Shown piece by piece: positions 14,285-25,700 of a stretch of DNA of 64,000 nucleotides; the first letter of the stretch is position 1, and each line of letters starts with the position of its first letter. Under the pieces are notes generated by a model. That model had not been told where the DNA came from. It made no database searches and saw only the letters and a list, made by a program, of their open reading frames with translations. The translations under genes were made by a program, and so were the position numbers. The DNA is from Dicaeum eximium. Lineage: Eukaryota > Chordata > Aves > Passeriformes > Dicaeidae. The DNA is taken from the NCBI GenBank assembly GCA_013396995.1, contig VWZP01005658.1, forward strand, positions 3,038,453 to 3,102,452. The letters are read 5' to 3'.

Positions 14285-15168
14285 CTGCATGAGGAAAGAA
14301 TACACAGACAAACATTGGGATTTCTTATCAAACACAACATTGTTTTTGAATCTCAGATAGGCTGAAAGAATCTGACTGAGAGCTTCAAGCCTCCAGTTTT
14401 TCTCAGATTTGTCTTACATTGCCATTTTTACGATCCTGATATTTTTACCATTTTTAATCAGGTCTTTGACTGTGATTTCAGAGAAAAAGGCAAGCATGAA
14501 ATTATTGGGAAACTGCATTTGCTAACATAGGTGGCATGACTGGAGGACCACAGAACTAATTTGGTTGCTAGTATGAGGAGTTCTCATTAGGAATATTTTG
14601 TGTTTATAATGATGTGTTTACATTGCCCTTTATGTTTTTTAGCTCCATTGATACTGAAATAGGGGGGAGATCTAAGTACAAGGAGAATTTGGATGAGTGT
14701 TTATTGAAATAAGAAAAGCACCAGCAAAGATTTTTTCATTCTGATCAGACCAAGCACACGAGAGAAAGTTGATTATATCATCTGGCAACATCTGTAGATC
14801 ATAGAGATTGAAAACAAGCAGCTCAGGATCTTTTGCAAGGAATTAGAATAATAATGGGTGTAGAAAGTCTTAAGCAAGTTTAAGTCTCCAAGAAAAGTCT
14901 TTTCTGGCCTGCACCAATCGGAACGACAATCAACTAATACAGCAAGTAATCACTCTCAGTGAGTTCTGCAGCAGAGAAAAGTAACAGAGAGAAACCTCTC
15001 ATCTTCCTCCAGAGCCATAAAGTTGGGGGAAAAGCAGCATCAGGAGACATCCTTAGAGCTGCAACAGCAGCCAGAAGCTGGGAAACTGAGGGAAAAGTTG
15101 GCACAAAGCCTACAAGTCAAAATGAAAACTCAGCAAGTTGTTAAAAGTGAAAAATAGACCCCACTTAC

Positions 15169-15503
15169 CCCATGGCTGATACAGAACTGGCAGTGGAAGC
15201 TACTGAGGTGTTGGCTGGCTCTGTGGTGGGAAGGCTGTGTCCTCTCCAGCCTGTATTGCCTGAAAAAGCCCTTGGCATTTGCTGGAATGTCCTCTGGGCT
15301 AATAGAGCTGTCTCTGGCCTGGTTGCCTCTGCAGTAGGAAGTTTCTTCTTAAACAGAAAAAATGCAAAACCAAGAAACAACAAAACCAACAAGTAAAGCC
15401 CACAATCACAGGATGTAGAAACAAAACCAAATAAGCTTATAGTAGACTGGCTGTTAACTTTTTCTGTACGCAGAATGTTGTCATTTATTTTTGAAATATG
15501 GCA
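15169..15503 (-). other. Open segment with hydrophobic stretch and strong donor, minus strand
   Basis: Minus-strand frame open from 15503 to 15169, about 111 codons. It includes a membrane-span-like run (GLYLLVLLFLGFAFFLFKKK, about 15396-15337) followed by a Thr/Ser/Ala-rich part. It ends at a perfect donor (ATGGGGTAAGTGG). A T-rich acceptor (TTTTTTCTGTTTAAG) lies inside, at 15347; using it would remove the hydrophobic run. I recognise no homologous family. Part of the hydrophobic character follows simply from the T-rich DNA. No compatible downstream segment was found, so this remains a weak exon hypothesis. Confidence 0.18.
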
Positions 15504-15612
15504 CTAAGCTCTGGATTTATGTTCTGAGAAATTTGCTTTCCTTTTATTACAGGACAGGAGATCCCACAACTCTGTGATCTTTTCTTTCACTTTCTGCCTT
15601 AGTTTGAAAGAC

Positions 15613-15626
15613 TTTTTTTTTTTTTT
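15613..15626 (+). repeat. Poly(T) run, 14 bases
   Basis: Uninterrupted T run directly visible. Confidence 0.8.
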
Positions 15627-17045
15627 GCCTAGTCTCTCTGCATCACATTTCTTGGCCTTTTACAGAAGTACTATTTCTGTGCTCCAAACTCTTCTCACAT
15701 AAAGTAACTAAATCCACATGTCCAGTTCATACAATTGAACATGAATCTCTGGCAGAAGCTCTCTTGAAATCTGACTACCACTTTGGCATTTTTCATCCCA
15801 AGCAGTTTTTTATGAGATTTTTACCCATGCAGGTCTACTGTTTGGCCACTGGAAATCAAACCACCTTCTTTGCTACTGTATACCTTAATAAGTTTTTTAA
15901 GACTTGGTTCCCAGTTTTTTGCATTCAAAGCAGAGTGACCTAAAAATTAGCTGTTTGGTTTCCTAATCCTTCTTGTTTTTCAAGGACAAGCTAAAAATTT
16001 GCAGAAATTTCTTTAAAAAGATGTTGAATCTCCAGTATTTTGCCTGATGTTCCTCTGTCCTAATGCAATTTCTTTGAAAGATAGGTTGGATCAACAGCTT
16101 GTGCTTGGTTGCAGATGTTGGTCTGACTCTTGTTTGCCAGGCTGCATGAGAGCTGAAGAAGTGGAAGCAGTGGGCTGTGAGTTGTGTTTTTCCACCACAT
16201 TTCAAAGCAGCTCATCTTCTCGATCAAAAGTAGCTGTGCCAGTTTTCTTTGCTTGATTTAGACAGGAAAAGTCACAGCAGTATTCCAGCTTCTGTAACAG
16301 TCAAAGTCTTTTCAGTTTTCTTATCTGAATGCTGCCATTTTGGTTTATATGCCTGTGGAATGAAGCTCTGTTTTCATGATTCCTTGTTCTGTGACCAAAC
16401 TCTGTAAATGAAAAAGATTAAACACTAAAAGACATGTGCACAATGTGCTTCTACTGCACTGAGCCCAGAAAAAAAAAAAAAATCAAGCTGTAAAAGCTGT
16501 CTGAGCTACCAAAAGGAATTGTGAGGAAGTATGAGTGTTTCCAAAGATATTTGGAGTGAATATGTGTTTATATAGGAAATTTATTTCAAACAAAGGCAAT
16601 TTATCTTGTCTGAAGATTCACATGGACGGTAATGCAATTGAATTAGAAAAACAAGGACAGGATGCCCAAAAATTCTTACACGTCTAAAAACAACACTAGA
16701 CACTTCCTATTTTAAAACAAGATTTAATTGCTTTCTGTAAAATGCACTGGCAGGACAACCATTTTCTCACTGGCAGGTAACAGCAGGTCCAAAAAATGTG
16801 CTTTCTCTAATGTAGCTGTAGGAAGTGTTGCTGCCTAGAAACTAGCACAGTCATTAATCAAAACAAAAAGAACAAACTGTTATATAAAGCAATAATTTTA
16901 CTAGGCAAGTACTTTGAGTCTGCTTAAAACAGATGATCAGAACATGTTGCCCAGCTCTTGGTATATTGTCTCCATAAAAACTTGGAAGAATGCATGTCTA
17001 CTCCAGTAATTTTTTTTCCAGGCTCAAGTATTCTGCAAGTGATTT

Positions 17046-17070
17046 GGTGGGGTGGGGGGGAGGGTGGTGG
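17046..17070 (+). other. G-rich tract with G-quadruplex potential
   Basis: The sequence contains GGGG, T, seven G, A, GGG, then GGTGG. Splitting the seven-G run gives four G-tracts of three or more with one-base loops, which fits the standard quadruplex pattern. It lies directly before a (GGTT)n repeat. Confidence 0.7.
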
Positions 17071-17089
17071 ATTTGTTTGTTTATTTGTT

Positions 17090-17116
17090 GGATGGTTGGT
17101 TGGTTGGTTGGTTGGG
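17090..17116 (+). repeat. (GGTT)n microsatellite
   Basis: About five to six GGTT units, GGATGGTTGGTTGGTTGGTT and onward. Together with the G-rich tract upstream it makes a purine/pyrimidine-skewed 70-base block. The antisense frame reading PTNQPTN repeats is this satellite, not a gene. Confidence 0.85.
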
Positions 17117-19780
17117 TTTTTTAATCCTTCAAGTTCTTGCAACATTTTTTACCTTCTTGGTAAAGATTGGCTTCTTGCTGTGGGGGTTCAAGCACACACA
17201 TTGTCCTCCTTGATGGCATCGTGGCTGAAAAGGAGGGAACAGCAGCTGGAAGTTTCACTGGGGGTGTTGTTATCCATAGGTAACATGGAAATGTTTGGGA
17301 TAATCTGAATTATTCTAAGCATGAGTAACAGAATGAAAGCAAGCAGAAGGAAATTTGTGCTGATCCTTAGGGCAAACCACTCTTCATATTGCATCCTGTT
17401 AAATTATATAAAAGGTCACTGGGGAACAGATAGGTGCTTGGAGATGCTGTAGACTGAAATTTGAGGTTCACTTGCTGGAAGCTGTTTTGTCAGGAGAAGG
17501 AACTCTTCTGATCTAAGATTCATCTCACCAGTTACTGCAAATGTTCTGATTCCATGGGCCTTGCTGAGCACTGGTAACTTTCTCAGTTTGTGTCCAAGTG
17601 CCTGGTGTGCCTCTTTTCAAATGAGCACTGGGAATTCCTATTCACTGGTGACAATACCATTTGTCTGGAAAATATTAATTGAGCTCAGGGACATTTCAGA
17701 GACTACGGCAATATTGTGCGGTCTCAGCAAGTATAAAAATTATACAGCAAAAATTATACTTTTTAAGCAGAGGCCTGTAGTTAGAGCTCAAGCAGCCAAT
17801 TTTCTCCTAACTTAGAGTAAGTGGGGAAGAGGAAATAATTTAGTTAGAAAACTGAGTTTTAATAAGAAGTTATTTTGTTAGAAATAATTCAGCTATTTCT
17901 TTTGGGGTTTTTATTCCCTTTCAGAGAGGCTGTACAGAAAAAAAAAAAAAAAGGAGTAATAGGAAATGGATTAATGGAAAAATAAAGTGAAATTCAGATA
18001 TGGTGCTGTAAAATGTTTAATATTAATATACTAAATTTATCCTACATGGACTATTTATTGGTTCCAGTAAGCTGCTTCTTCCATCCCTGTTATGCTTAAT
18101 TTTATTTTGCTCTCTTGCTATCCCTCTTTTACAGGAACACGTTTTTAAATAATATGCTAGTTTACTTGTGACTCCTGCTCTCCAAAATAGTTGAGGATTT
18201 GCAAAACCATGTCTTACTTTTTCTACCCCTTCATATTGTTGCAGAAGCTGGAGAAGTATTTTCTAATTTCATTTTCAATTATTTTTAGGCTAAAGGAGTG
18301 ACTGATTACCTCCTCCTGGTCCTCCCACAGGCAAGGTACCTCTGGCAAAAAGAGAATACACTAAATTCCTTCACTGTACAGAGATCTTTGTGTCTGCTAT
18401 AGCAAAAGCATCATAAGAAGTTTTTAAATATTAACAAGGTAAGATTTTTCTTGCATAGAAATGCACAGCTAGAGCATTATAAAAAGGAATTTATAAGGCT
18501 TTCTGCTCATTTGCTTGATACAACCAACAGAAACACCCAAAAAAAAAGAGCTTGCTCGATTCAGTGTGCATCCCACTGTGCTTGGTAAGCTGCCTGGCTC
18601 ATAAAAGAGAATTATCCTTTCTGTGACATTCTAGTGAATGATACCTTGTATTACACCCTGGTTAGAGGGAAATTTTTTTGGATGTTGTTTTGGAAAAGTG
18701 AGATGGTAATGAAACAAGAAGCTGGTAGACATTTTTGACAGCACCTTGTTTTTATTATCATAGAGATTTTTCTTATGAACCAATGCAAGTCACTTGCACA
18801 GAAGCTCCCTCTATGACTCTCCTTGAGGTTCATTTATTTACTTTTATACCAATAAAAAGCAGCAGAGAGAAATCATGAATGTGGCACTTTCCAATTCGTA
18901 TTTGTCTGGGACATAAATAGTGCTATATCAAGCTTAAAGCAAGTTACTTAAAGCAGATACATTTTTGTGTAATAAAATTAGACTTTGTTGAAACTGATGG
19001 GTAGAAAACCTGCCTTCACCTGTCCCTGTTTGCCATCATCTTTGTTCAGCATTTGGAAACCAGTGACCTCCAAGAGTCTCTTAGAAATCCCTCTGTGATG
19101 TGTAGGAAGCAGCCAAGTGTCACTTCTGGTCTCTGGCTTGTACAGCTTCTCAAATCCCACAGATGTGATCTGAACAGCTCTGAACCTGCTTTTACACAAC
19201 ACCTCTTGTAAGGAAGCCAAATTGCCCTTTTCTAAAGCCTTGAATTCATAATATAAAATTGCTATAAAGCCACTGTGTCTTCTTAATACTTGTTCAGCCT
19301 TAGGCTAAATGCAGCTCACCATGGCCAAGCTCTCTGACTGCATCTAAAAAATTCTGCAATGAATAATTTGAAGCATTTTCTGAATACTTTAAGATATTAT
19401 TTTCTGCTATATTGAGAATTTTTTTTTTTTAGCTTAAAACCTGCCAAACAATAACACACTGTATGATAATGTGGTGAATAAAAATCATTCCACATCTGAA
19501 CTGTACTTGACCTATCAAAAATTCAGTGAAAAATCACTACTAGCCAGAATTCACAGCAATAACAGACTGGGATTTTCAGTCAGCTGGTACTCAGCAAGCT
19601 CTGTAGTTTTGTAGAATATTCTATGACCATTTATTCATCACCAAGAATTAAAAATGGTTTGTTATTCAAATCTAAAAATGTAACAATACACTATTACTGT
19701 CAATTCAGTAGCTTCCCAGCCCATTTCTAAATTAACCGGTTTAACAAAACTAATTTTCTTCCTGGAGGGAATGGACAGGG

Positions 19781-19820
19781 AAACAAAACAAAGAAAAACA
19801 AAACAAAACAAACAAATAAA
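19781..19820 (+). repeat. (AAAAC)n-like A-rich simple repeat
   Basis: Repeated AAAAC/AAAC units, such as ACAAAACAAAACAAACAAAT. Typical slippage-derived low-complexity DNA. Confidence 0.8.
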
Positions 19821-22729
19821 AGCCACAAGAATCTCTCAGTGCTCTTTAGAGTTATGAGGCCAATTTACAGAAGCATTGAATGCATCTGCAGACTGAAAGG
19901 GATGGAAGATAAAAACCCAGGGTGTAACACCAGAACTTCTTGACTCAAATCAGAATTCTGACACTGAATCAAAATGAATAGTTAAGTGTTTGATAGATGT
20001 TTGATAATTACCTGCACCAAAATACATCATTTGATATTAAAACCTTTGAAGAGCTTTCCTTATTTTTATTAATATAACCTGAAAAGATTCCAGCTCTGCA
20101 CTGCTGGTGTTGTCAACGACCTCCTTCCAAATCCTGAGAAAATGATTTTCATAGGAATCAAGAGTTTATCCTGAAAATAACATTTAATTAAATGGCATTT
20201 AAAGTTTTGGGGTTTTTTCCCTCTTTCAGTGTTCCTTCTGTAATTGCCTTGTTTCCTCCTTAGTTATGCAGGAATTTCAGTCCAAGAAGCACTGGGTGAG
20301 GCTTAAGAGGGGCTTGGAAAAGTGTTGGTATTCCCATACATCACCAAGTACTCATTGCCAATGCATTCCCATTTCTTATAATTCTAAGAATTTCTGAAAG
20401 TCTAGGAAATAATCTGTATTTCATTGCAGTTTATTTGGATATTTATCATCATAAAGTTTATGAGATTAATCATTTGTGCAATAAAATTAATCTTTGTAGA
20501 TACATCCTATTGCACATGCTACTTTTTCTTTATCAGAAGAATTAACCTCTACTATCAAAATCCACCATAAACTGTAAAAATTACAGAGAACACTAAAACC
20601 ATAGTCCTCAAAAGGACAAAAATAAATTTAAAATTAACAATATGCTTTCTAGTTAGGCTGTTTGTTGCCATTCATATTAAAATTTTATGGGATAATAAAA
20701 AATGTCAGTTATTTCAGTGCATCTGATCATCAAGTTGCAAACTTACCCATTAGTTAGAAGAATGAAGTTCAAAGCAAACATCCATTTTGAGTGACCAAAC
20801 TATCTAAAATTTAAAAATATTTTCAACTAATGACACAGAAAACAATGTATTTCAAACAAGTCTATAAAACTTAGTATAATCTCAATGTAAGTGGGCTATG
20901 ATCTACTATTAGATTAAAAATTATCTTCAATTAGAGATCTAGCAGATTTTATAACAAGTCTTTCACAGAAATATTCTCGATTCAGAATAATTAATCTTCT
21001 TGAGTGACAAGTAGCAAGTATCTGAAAAGTGATATAAAATCTTTCTTAGTAAAATTTGCGAATGACAAAAAATCCCTAATAAAGTAGCAATAAGTAATTG
21101 TGCTGTGTCAGTCTTGCAGCCCAGCTTGGGTGAGCAAGCATGCTTGATGTAATAGAACAAATTGTGATTAAAACTCAAGTTTGTATATTCCCTAGAAATT
21201 TGCTAAATTCAACTGTCTTTGGGCAAATGGAGTCCCCTGTAAAATTTTTCTTTGGTCTTAGGTGTTGTTTCAGCTGTCCTGCCATTTTATTTGAGTCTGG
21301 GAATTCAAAAGGTTCAAAAAATTTGAAAGAAGTAAGGTTGGTTTTCCCATCAAAATGCAAAAAAGTGGGAGTTTCACAAGCTTAAAACATGAAGCCAAAA
21401 TCAGAACTGTTTGCCTAAGCAGTGAGAATCTGAAACCTGTGATGTGATTCACACCGTATACACTTCTTTTTGAAACTAGATGAGTTTTCAGTACTCTTGT
21501 TTTAATTATATGCTTTCTGTAACTCTAATATTTGGCCTCTAGCCTTGCTCTTGTTAAAACACCCTGTTGCAGATTCCACTTTGTGATGACTCACCCTGGC
21601 AAGATGTTTTTCTGTTGAGTGCTGACAGTGATGCTGACTCTTTATTCTTTGCTCAGTGACATATTTAATGATAAATAGTTGATAACTGAGATCCAAATTC
21701 TTTTATGTGACTAAAATAAGTGATAACCAACTCAGACTAAGTAATTCCTCTGTGACCTAAGGCAAGACACTTCAGCTCTCTGTAGCTGACATCCTTATAT
21801 ATAAATTGTGAATGGCATTACTTCATTTATTACCTGAAAAGAAAGCAACAACAGAGCTTTTGGCCTCCAGCACTGTGACAATGCACATCTGACAGGCATT
21901 ACTGCTCATGGCCAAAGAAATTAAGGAGTTCTATGTGGGACTAAGCAATTACTCTGCACAAGCCCAAGGCTTTGGGTGTTTTACACCTAGACACAAATAT
22001 TTCAAGCGTTGAGTACTTAATGTAGGGATTTGAGAGGTTTTGGTTATTACTTTAATACAAGGACACAGTTGTTTTTCTGTTCAGCACTGAACCTGCCAAG
22101 TGAAGAGTTCAGTTTTTGAGTGTTTTGCATTCAAGTTCCTTGGTGAAGGGAACAGAGATCTGAGCCACTGGATTCTGTGGAGAGGTGTCTGTGAAGTTTA
22201 ACATGCCTTCAGGGAAACTGCAAAATCCACATGTCCCTTTTCACCACACTGAGAAATTCCACACCAGTAGTACCATGACTGGGCTGCAGCCATCTGTGTG
22301 GAATGCTTGTTTTCTGAGCTATGAACTTGAGGAATATTTTTCACTTAACAGTGGTTTTTTATGGCTTAACATTGGCATTTTAGTTATCAATATTTACATC
22401 TTACAGAAAATTGAGTGTTGATAAATAACAATAAGCACAAATATCTTCCATGATTGTAAGTGGGGAGAATGATAAAGGCCACAGTGTCTAGGGTTTTTTA
22501 AATTTTTATTGTGATTTCCAGTCTTGATTATTAAAACTATAAACCATTTCTAACTGCCTTGATCCAAGGAGTTGGATTCATTTATCTTTCTCTTCTAAAC
22601 TGCTCAGTAATGCAGTTCATTCTTTTTCTCGTGGTTTAGGAGTTAAGCATTTATTTATTTTTAATACCATCACATACTGTGGTATTAGACTTCCTCTAAC
22701 CCCCAGCTCATCTACATCTTCTCTTGCAG

Positions 22730-22779
22730 ACTCACAGGAAAGCTCCTCCTCTCCCAGGCCCACCTCATCTTGCATACAG
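22730..22779 (+). other. Exon-like open segment, plus strand (50 nt)
   Basis: The acceptor-like CATCTACATCTTCTCTTGCAG before and CAG|GTAACACC after are both strong. At least one frame is open and reads a serine-rich string (SQESSSSPRPTSSCIQ). A 50-base unit would shift phase if skipped. No protein match is recognised. Because it is short, an open frame carries little weight. Confidence 0.2.
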
Positions 22780-25700
22780 GTAACACCTTCCTGCTAAGCC
22801 ATTAATAAACACCATGTAGTTGTTTGAAGATCACAAAACAACAAATACACCTAGAACATAGCAATTAATTTAACTCGTAATTTCTTCTGAAAAGAATTGT
22901 CATTGTTTAGGACAGAATCTCCATGGCACTCCTAAAGCTCATCACACCTCCACGTTGTGCTTTCCATGTAGAGACATCCAAGGCCTTCCCAGCATAGTTA
23001 TAAAAAAAAACTATGTCTCAGTTCTTACACCTCTCTTTAAAGAAAATCTGGTGCAAACTATTAAGATTTTTCCTTCTGATCCCTGCACGCTGATTTCCAG
23101 GGGAGATGAAGTCCATGTGGGCTCCATTATCTCTCTGGTCTGACACCTGATCTGGATAATTAGAAGCCTGAGACTCACCAAAGCAAAGAGATCACCCTGG
23201 GAAAAGTATATGGTTATCTGAATTTGTATTTTGAGCTTGCATGTGCTTTCAAATAAAAAGGAACTCTTTGCAGGACTCTAACTGGCACACTTATATTGTA
23301 GTAGCATTAAAAGTTCAGCTCTCTTTGTTTTTATTTTTAAATTTGGCTTCATTTAGGGGATTTGATTTACATGAAACCCAGAAAAAGACAAGGTTGCCAT
23401 TGTATTGCTCTGTTATTGCTATATAATGCCATCCATCATAGATTAAAAAGGTGGTGGTATGGTGTTTCTCTGTTTGGGTGCAATGATATTCAATATGCTT
23501 TTTGGAGAGCTCTGTGGTCAAAGTCAGGGAAACCAGAGCTTTTCTTCTGACCTTTCTCATGTCCTCTGTAGAATTTTGATAGAGTGAGAAAATTGCTTCT
23601 AAGTCTGTAAGCTCTTCTTAAGACTGATAAAGGGATGTGGAATTTCTGGTATCAGGTCACCAGGTCTTGAGGAACAAGAAATCATTTAAAAGTTGATATA
23701 GTTTGAGTCCTTTATTTAAATTCTGATGTCCTGTAAGTAAAGTTTGAGTGCCCTGAAATCAGTGAAGTAGAACTTAAGAAAAGTAACTGAAAAAAAAGTT
23801 TTAGGGATGACATTACTGTTCTCTAAAGAGATGACTTCATTTCAGCTACTTTCTCACCCCCTGCCATGAGTGTGGAGGTGCTGCTGCCCACAAAGTGGGC
23901 ACCTGAGTGAGGGCTGGCATCTTACAGGAGATTTTACATCCTGCTCTGGGCTGCCTTTTTTCCTCTGTACTTTATAAACTGATCACAGCTTGCAGGCAGA
24001 AAATGGCCTGCAGGTTGTAAGATGGCTGCAGTTAATAGATTTAGCCTGCTTTTTTGTAAAAGAAAATATAATGCAGGGTTCAGTAAAAAGGTAGGAAAAT
24101 GGCTTTGTTTCTTGTGCTTTTCTTTTTAAAGCTTAAAGGGTAATGATGCCCTGAGCATCATACTAAAGAGCTTGGGACATAGACTGGAAGATTTATTTGA
24201 GGTTTTTATGTCTGGGCTTGTTCTGCATCTGTCTGATCCATCTGCCTTGGTCTGGTCTTGCCCATGAGTGATCTGGATCACAGAACCAGAAAAATATCTC
24301 TTCCCTTAGGCTGTGTCATGAGATTCTTTATTGTGTAGCAAATTTCCCTTCCCTCCCCTGTCCCCTCAGTATCTGAGCCAATAGTTTGAGAAGAAAAACT
24401 GCCACTATGTCTGCTATTTCATAGCTGGCTTGTGTATTGGAATCTCACCTTTCAGCATGGTCTTTATATGTGTTAAATGATTGAAAACTCTTAACAGAAA
24501 AACCTGTGGTATGCATATCTCAGGGCATGACACACAAGTCCATCACCATTTTTTTCCATTAGCTAATGGAATTGCAAGGGAGGGAGGCAATAAACTCTGT
24601 TGAAAATAGAAACCTGTCCCATGTTCTGAGGCCAAATGAGGAGGAGCTATTGAAAGATAGCACCAAAAAAATGTAAGAGTTGCACACACTTGGAAATCAG
24701 CAGTGTCACAGTTAACCAACACTAAAAGCTGCTCATCTTAATAATGATGTCTTGAAAACATGCAGCAGTTACTCACAATAGTCTTGAGATGCACTTCTTT
24801 CACAGGATCAGGCTTATGATCAGAACTTACCTCACAGAGTTACATTTTTTCATTAAAAATGATTACTCGAGCATGGCTTTAATATTTTTTTACAAAAAAT
24901 GAAAACAGAAGTTAAACCTTCTTGCCTTTATGGGCTTCAGAAGTTATTTTTTGTGTCAGTCTTGCATAAGCTAAAGTGCTGGAAAGGAATTTGAAATGGT
25001 GGGTTTTACACGGGTCAGAATTTTTCCAAGTACTAATATTTATTAAAGGAAATTCAGTGCCTAACTGGAATACCAAATCTCTTTAACAATGCAAAGCTGT
25101 GGCTTTACACCCTGTTCTCTGGAGTAAGCAAAGGCTTCCTACCAAATGAAGCAGAAGCTGATTTTCTTTTCAAACTCTGGAGTACAGGCAAGCAGTATTT
25201 AATTTATATTTCTTACCATTATTTTAAAGGTTATTGCTAAAACAAATCTTCATGCTGCTGAATAACACTGGGTATGTCTTTACTTTGGGAGTAGGCAGAG
25301 GTCATTAAAATCTCTCTTCTTTTTCTCTCCCACCCTCCCATCCTCTCCCAGCGCACCCATATTTTGCATACATTTCCCAGTGTTATTTTACTGCTTGTAA
25401 TGATTAACCACATTGGCAACTGTTTGTAGGCTCTGAAACAGCAGAGTAGGAGGGAGAGGAACTGCAGAAACCCTCCCACATCCCCTCACTGTGGATGTCC
25501 CCCATGACTTCAGAGCAGTGCTAACCTCCAGTCTGCTCATGGTGAAGAAGACTTCTGAAAGCAGGACACCAATTTCTCTGCCTATGTCCAATTGTGGGAA
25601 TTCCCTGCTGTGGGGAAAAAAGCAACACTGGTGAGTTTGTAGTTCAAATCAGCCCAAAAAGAGATGAAACCATGCATCATGGCACAGATGTCACACACAA

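Noticed and set aside
14163..15347. Splicing of 15169-15347 to 14163-14284 as a membrane-protein gene
   Set aside because: The first segment leaves in phase 2 and the second is open only when entered in phase 1; joined in phase 2 it stops after about ten codons.
17188..17400. Minus-strand hydrophobic frame (FLLLAFILLLMLRIIQII) as a transmembrane exon
   Set aside because: An acceptor-like TTTAACAG precedes it, but no credible donor follows before the stop. Hydrophobic codons come easily from T-rich DNA.
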